From positions 1 through 64,000 of the forward strand of contig JAAXJB010000084.1 in the NCBI GenBank assembly GCA_012270065.1: DNA of 64,000 bases, written 5' to 3'. The notes beneath the pieces were generated by a model. The model had not been told where the DNA came from. It did not search any database and saw only the letters and a program-made list of their open reading frames with translations. The position numbers were made by a program, and so were the translations under genes. This DNA is from Rubripirellula sp. GTDB taxonomy: Bacteria > Planctomycetota > Planctomycetia > Pirellulales > Pirellulaceae. Shown piece after piece: positions 61,088 through 64,000 of this stretch (its first letter is position 1; each line of letters begins with the position of its first letter).

Positions 61088-61717
61088 TTGCTGATGGCAA
61101 AACTTTATTTCTATTATTCTTCCATGAACGCGGGGAAATCTACCATCCTGCTGCAGTCGAGCTACAACTATCGTGAACGAGGAATGCACACATTGATTCT
61201 TTCCCCAGAATTGGATGATCGGTTTCAGGTTGGGAAAGTGACGTCACGTATCGGAATTGAAGCAGATGCGTTGACTTTCAAAATCAGTGACAATTTGTTG
61301 ACGATGGTTTTGCGTTCGGACGAGAAGAAAAAACTTGCCTGTGTTCTGGTGGATGAGGCTCAATTTCTGACAGCAGCCCAGGTGCGACAGCTCAGCGATT
61401 TGTGTGATGATCACAATATCCCAGTGCTGACATACGGTTTGAGAACAGATTTTCGTGGTGAGCTATTTGAGGGAAGTCAACATTTGTTGGCATGGGCAGA
61501 CAGTCTGGTCGAAGTAAAGACGATTTGTCACTGCGGTCGCAAAGCGACGATGCAGTTGCGAATCGACTCGGATGGGCGTGTGATCAAGGATGGTCGACAA
61601 GTGCAGATCGGCGGTAATGAAAGGTACTTGTCTGTCTGTCGTCGTCACTTCAAAGAAGGAGTTCCAAGTGCCGATTCAGAACCGGTGAGGAACAGAAGCG
61701 GAGACCTGCTGTTTTGA
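61088..61717 (+). CDS. tdk: Thymidine kinase
   Basis: ORF start 61088 (likely 61094); [55 protein letters not shown]. Confidence 0.95.
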   Translation: MLMAKLYFYYSSMNAGKSTILLQSSYNYRERGMHTLILSPELDDRFQVGKVTSRIGIEADALTFKISDNLLTMVLRSDEKKKLACVLVDEAQFLTAAQVRQLSDLCDDHNIPVLTYGLRTDFRGELFEGSQHLLAWADSLVEVKTICHCGRKATMQLRIDSDGRVIKDGRQVQIGGNERYLSVCRRHFKEGVPSADSEPVRNRSGDLLF

Positions 61718-61958
61718 TCAGCCGTTCCCGGTTGCCTTCGATGGAGAGCAATCGAAGGGCTGAATCTGGCACGCAAAGCCGCGAAGTGTCCATGCCGCGG
61801 AGTGGCGATTGGATCTCGCTGCACAGATGTATGCGGCTGGAGAAAAGTTTTGAGAAGCCTCGGCGAGTGATGGTCGCCACTTGTCTGACCGTATCCGGCC
61901 CGACGATTGGAATTCGTTGCGGGCTTGATCCCGGTGATTTCCTGCAAGCATCAAAGTG

Positions 61959-61997
61959 AAAAAAAATCGGTCCGATTCATGGGATGAATCGGACCGA
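61959..61997 (-). terminator. Rho-independent terminator of the TlpA-like gene
   Basis: tcggtccgattcat-ggg-atgaatcggaccga, perfect 14-bp stem, A-run on + strand side. Confidence 0.92.
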
Positions 61998-62038
61998 ATC
62001 GTGAATTTCACTGGCCAGCTCAGCACTGGATGACTGAA

Positions 62039-63217
62039 TTACTCGGCTGCTGTGTCGTCACTGCCTTTGGGTTCACCAAGCAATTCTTTCAGAAGCCGAT
62101 TCAACTCCTGGCCGCGGGCACGAAGCGATACGACCTTTCCTTCCTTGTCGACAAGAATCGCCGTTGGGATACCGGAGACTCCATAGTATTGGACAAGAGG
62201 GTTGTTCCAGCCCTGTTCGCCCTCTTTTTTACTGAACAGGTTGGGCCAGTCGAGGTTCTCCTGAGCGACATAGTTGTCACAGGCTTCGATGGTATTGTCG
62301 AGATTGATGCCGACAATCGCGAACCCTTGATCACCGTAAAGTGCGAGTTGCTTTTTCATGTTGGGAACTTCGGCTCGGCATGGTCCACACCAGCTGGCCC
62401 AAAAGTCAACGAGAACCGTTTTACCGCGGTAGGAAGCCCAGTCAAATGCTTCACCGGTGGTTGTCGTGCCAGTGATCTCCATCTCGTTGCCCATCAGTCG
62501 CATGCGACGTGCGGCACCAAATGTGTTTTCGGCACGTGACTTGACCATCTCGTCACTGGATTTGAGCATCATTCTGCCAAGCTCATCGTAGAATGAAGCT
62601 GCCAATTCAGTATTTGCTGAAGTTGATAAAGAACGAGCCAATGTGCTTCCCAGCATGAAGCCTTCGCGATCCAGTCCGTCGTCACCAATCATCGTCTTGA
62701 ACTCATTGATCAGTGCCTTCTGATCTTTTTCCGGAGCTCTCCCTGCAGAAGCAACCTTGCTTTTGAATGCTTCCATCTTTCCGAGACGCGCCAGAACTGG
62801 ATTGGTGCTGTTTTCCAGTTCCTTCATCAGGTTGTCCATCTTGGCTTTCATCGCCGGGTTGTACCGACTGAGGAAGTTCAGAGCACCGATTTCTTCCTTG
62901 ATGGCCGCCATTTGAATTGCCTCTGGCACGTCCTTCAGCTTTCGGATGGCTTCGGCTCCGGCAACCGCTGCGGTTGCAGCCCTCGTTACTGATTCCATCG
63001 TATTACCGCGTTTTTGCCTCACGGATGCAATGAACTTCATCAGTTCTTGTGCGTTTGCTCCCACTGGAACGGCAAACGGATCAGCATCTGCCTCCGTCTG
63101 GGCTTGGCCGTCCGCCGGAGCTTGTGCCAGAACTTGAGGGGACAACAGGAAAAGGCCGGCAAAAACGATTGAATTGACGCAGCAAAGATTTCGGCGCCAT
63201 TTGGGCTGGAATGCCAT
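62039..63217 (-). CDS. Secreted TlpA/ResA-like thiol-disulfide oxidoreductase with large N-terminal helical region
   Basis: 392 aa; signal peptide; TVLVDFWASWCGPCRAEVPNMKKQLALYGDQGFAIVGINLD. Confidence 0.93.
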   Translation of the reverse strand: MAFQPKWRRNLCCVNSIVFAGLFLLSPQVLAQAPADGQAQTEADADPFAVPVGANAQELMKFIASVRQKRGNTMESVTRAATAAVAGAEAIRKLKDVPEAIQMAAIKEEIGALNFLSRYNPAMKAKMDNLMKELENSTNPVLARLGKMEAFKSKVASAGRAPEKDQKALINEFKTMIGDDGLDREGFMLGSTLARSLSTSANTELAASFYDELGRMMLKSSDEMVKSRAENTFGAARRMRLMGNEMEITGTTTTGEAFDWASYRGKTVLVDFWASWCGPCRAEVPNMKKQLALYGDQGFAIVGINLDNTIEACDNYVAQENLDWPNLFSKKEGEQGWNNPLVQYYGVSGIPTAILVDKEGKVVSLRARGQELNRLLKELLGEPKGSDDTAAE

Positions 63218-63745
63218 GTTTGATTCTTTGGGCAGGAAGTTAGGTGGGGTCCGGCAGGAACGACATCCCGCTCTCGCACGACCAAAATCGAAGTTTAGCG
63301 GTCATTGCTGCGGGATACAAACCACCCAGTTGAACAGGACGCTTTTTTAGAGGAAATCCTTCCTATTTCGGCCTCAAATTGGAGTCGGAGCCCGGAATTC
63401 GACCATGCGAAGAGAAAAGACATCGGGCGACAAGCTGAAATCCGAATCACCCTGTCGGATGACTCTTCACGCGTGGCAGACTGATTTGCTTCCGGGCTGC
63501 TGTGGCGTGATCCGGGATTTGAATACAAAATCAGAGCTCCTCGCCACGATGGGCTTCCCGTTTCAGTCACGGAACTTCAATTCTGCTTCCCAAGAGGTCA
63601 CACTTCCTTGGTTCCTCGGGGTTCCTTACTTCACTTCCCCGTTTGTCCAATGCAATCGCGTGCGAATCACGGGCGGTCACGAATGTTTGAGCCTGTGCGG
63701 AGCCGATTTCTTTAGCCGCCCAGGAGGATCATGCAACATGCAGAA

Positions 63746-63994
63746 TCAGCATTCCTCGTCTGCTAAATAAATCGCCGGGTTAAGTTGCGGGTCGTTGTAC
63801 ATTTTCAACTGACGATAGGTCTTGTGCTGCTTCACCCCCGAAAACAGATCGTCAAGCAGTTGCTCAAGTGACAATGACAGGTCGCCGTGCTGTTGATGAC
63901 AGAGTTCAAGAGAGGTGGAGACCTGTGTCTGCTGTTCCGGGCTCGTGTCGGACCGTTGAAGCTGTTCGCGGTAGTGATAGATTCGCAGCGACAT
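63746..63994 (-). CDS. Hypothetical small protein
   Basis: 82 aa, MSLRIYHYREQLQRSD... at the window edge; start could lie outside the window. Confidence 0.5.
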   Translation of the reverse strand: MSLRIYHYREQLQRSDTSPEQQTQVSTSLELCHQQHGDLSLSLEQLLDDLFSGVKQHKTYRQLKMYNDPQLNPAIYLADEEC

Positions 63995-64000
63995 GATGGA

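Overview
This 64 kb window looks like ordinary chromosome from a planctomycete (probably Pirellulaceae-like). That placement rests on the LEPRxLL-like surface protein, DUF6797-type cytochrome/propeller proteins, Tat/NHL-repeat proteins and overall gene style. I found no phage, transposase, CRISPR array or rRNA. Recognisable housekeeping genes are argS, rsfS, holB, rpiB, a Sua5/TsaC-LMW phosphatase fusion, rplA-rplJ-rplL, proC, argB, argF, rph, tdk and one tRNA-Cys(GCA). A 2524-aa secreted metzincin/Calx-beta protein carries a large internal duplication. Points most worth a second look: (1) an ArgD-like protein between argB and argF that appears to have lost the PLP Schiff-base lysine and carries a ~300-aa N-terminal extension with a very acidic tract; (2) a diverged AroE-like protein without the usual catalytic lysine motif; (3) a Ser/Thr kinase fused to a degenerate receiver domain; (4) a LuxE/LuxC-like acyl-activation/reduction pair; (5) a D-amino-acid/dipeptidase/symporter block; (6) the Sua5-phosphatase fusion beside rpiB; (7) rplA-rplJ-rplL without rplK or rpoB beside it; (8) recurrent 11-21 bp tandem duplications in spacers. 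All family calls come from reading the translated sequence by eye; no database search was run.
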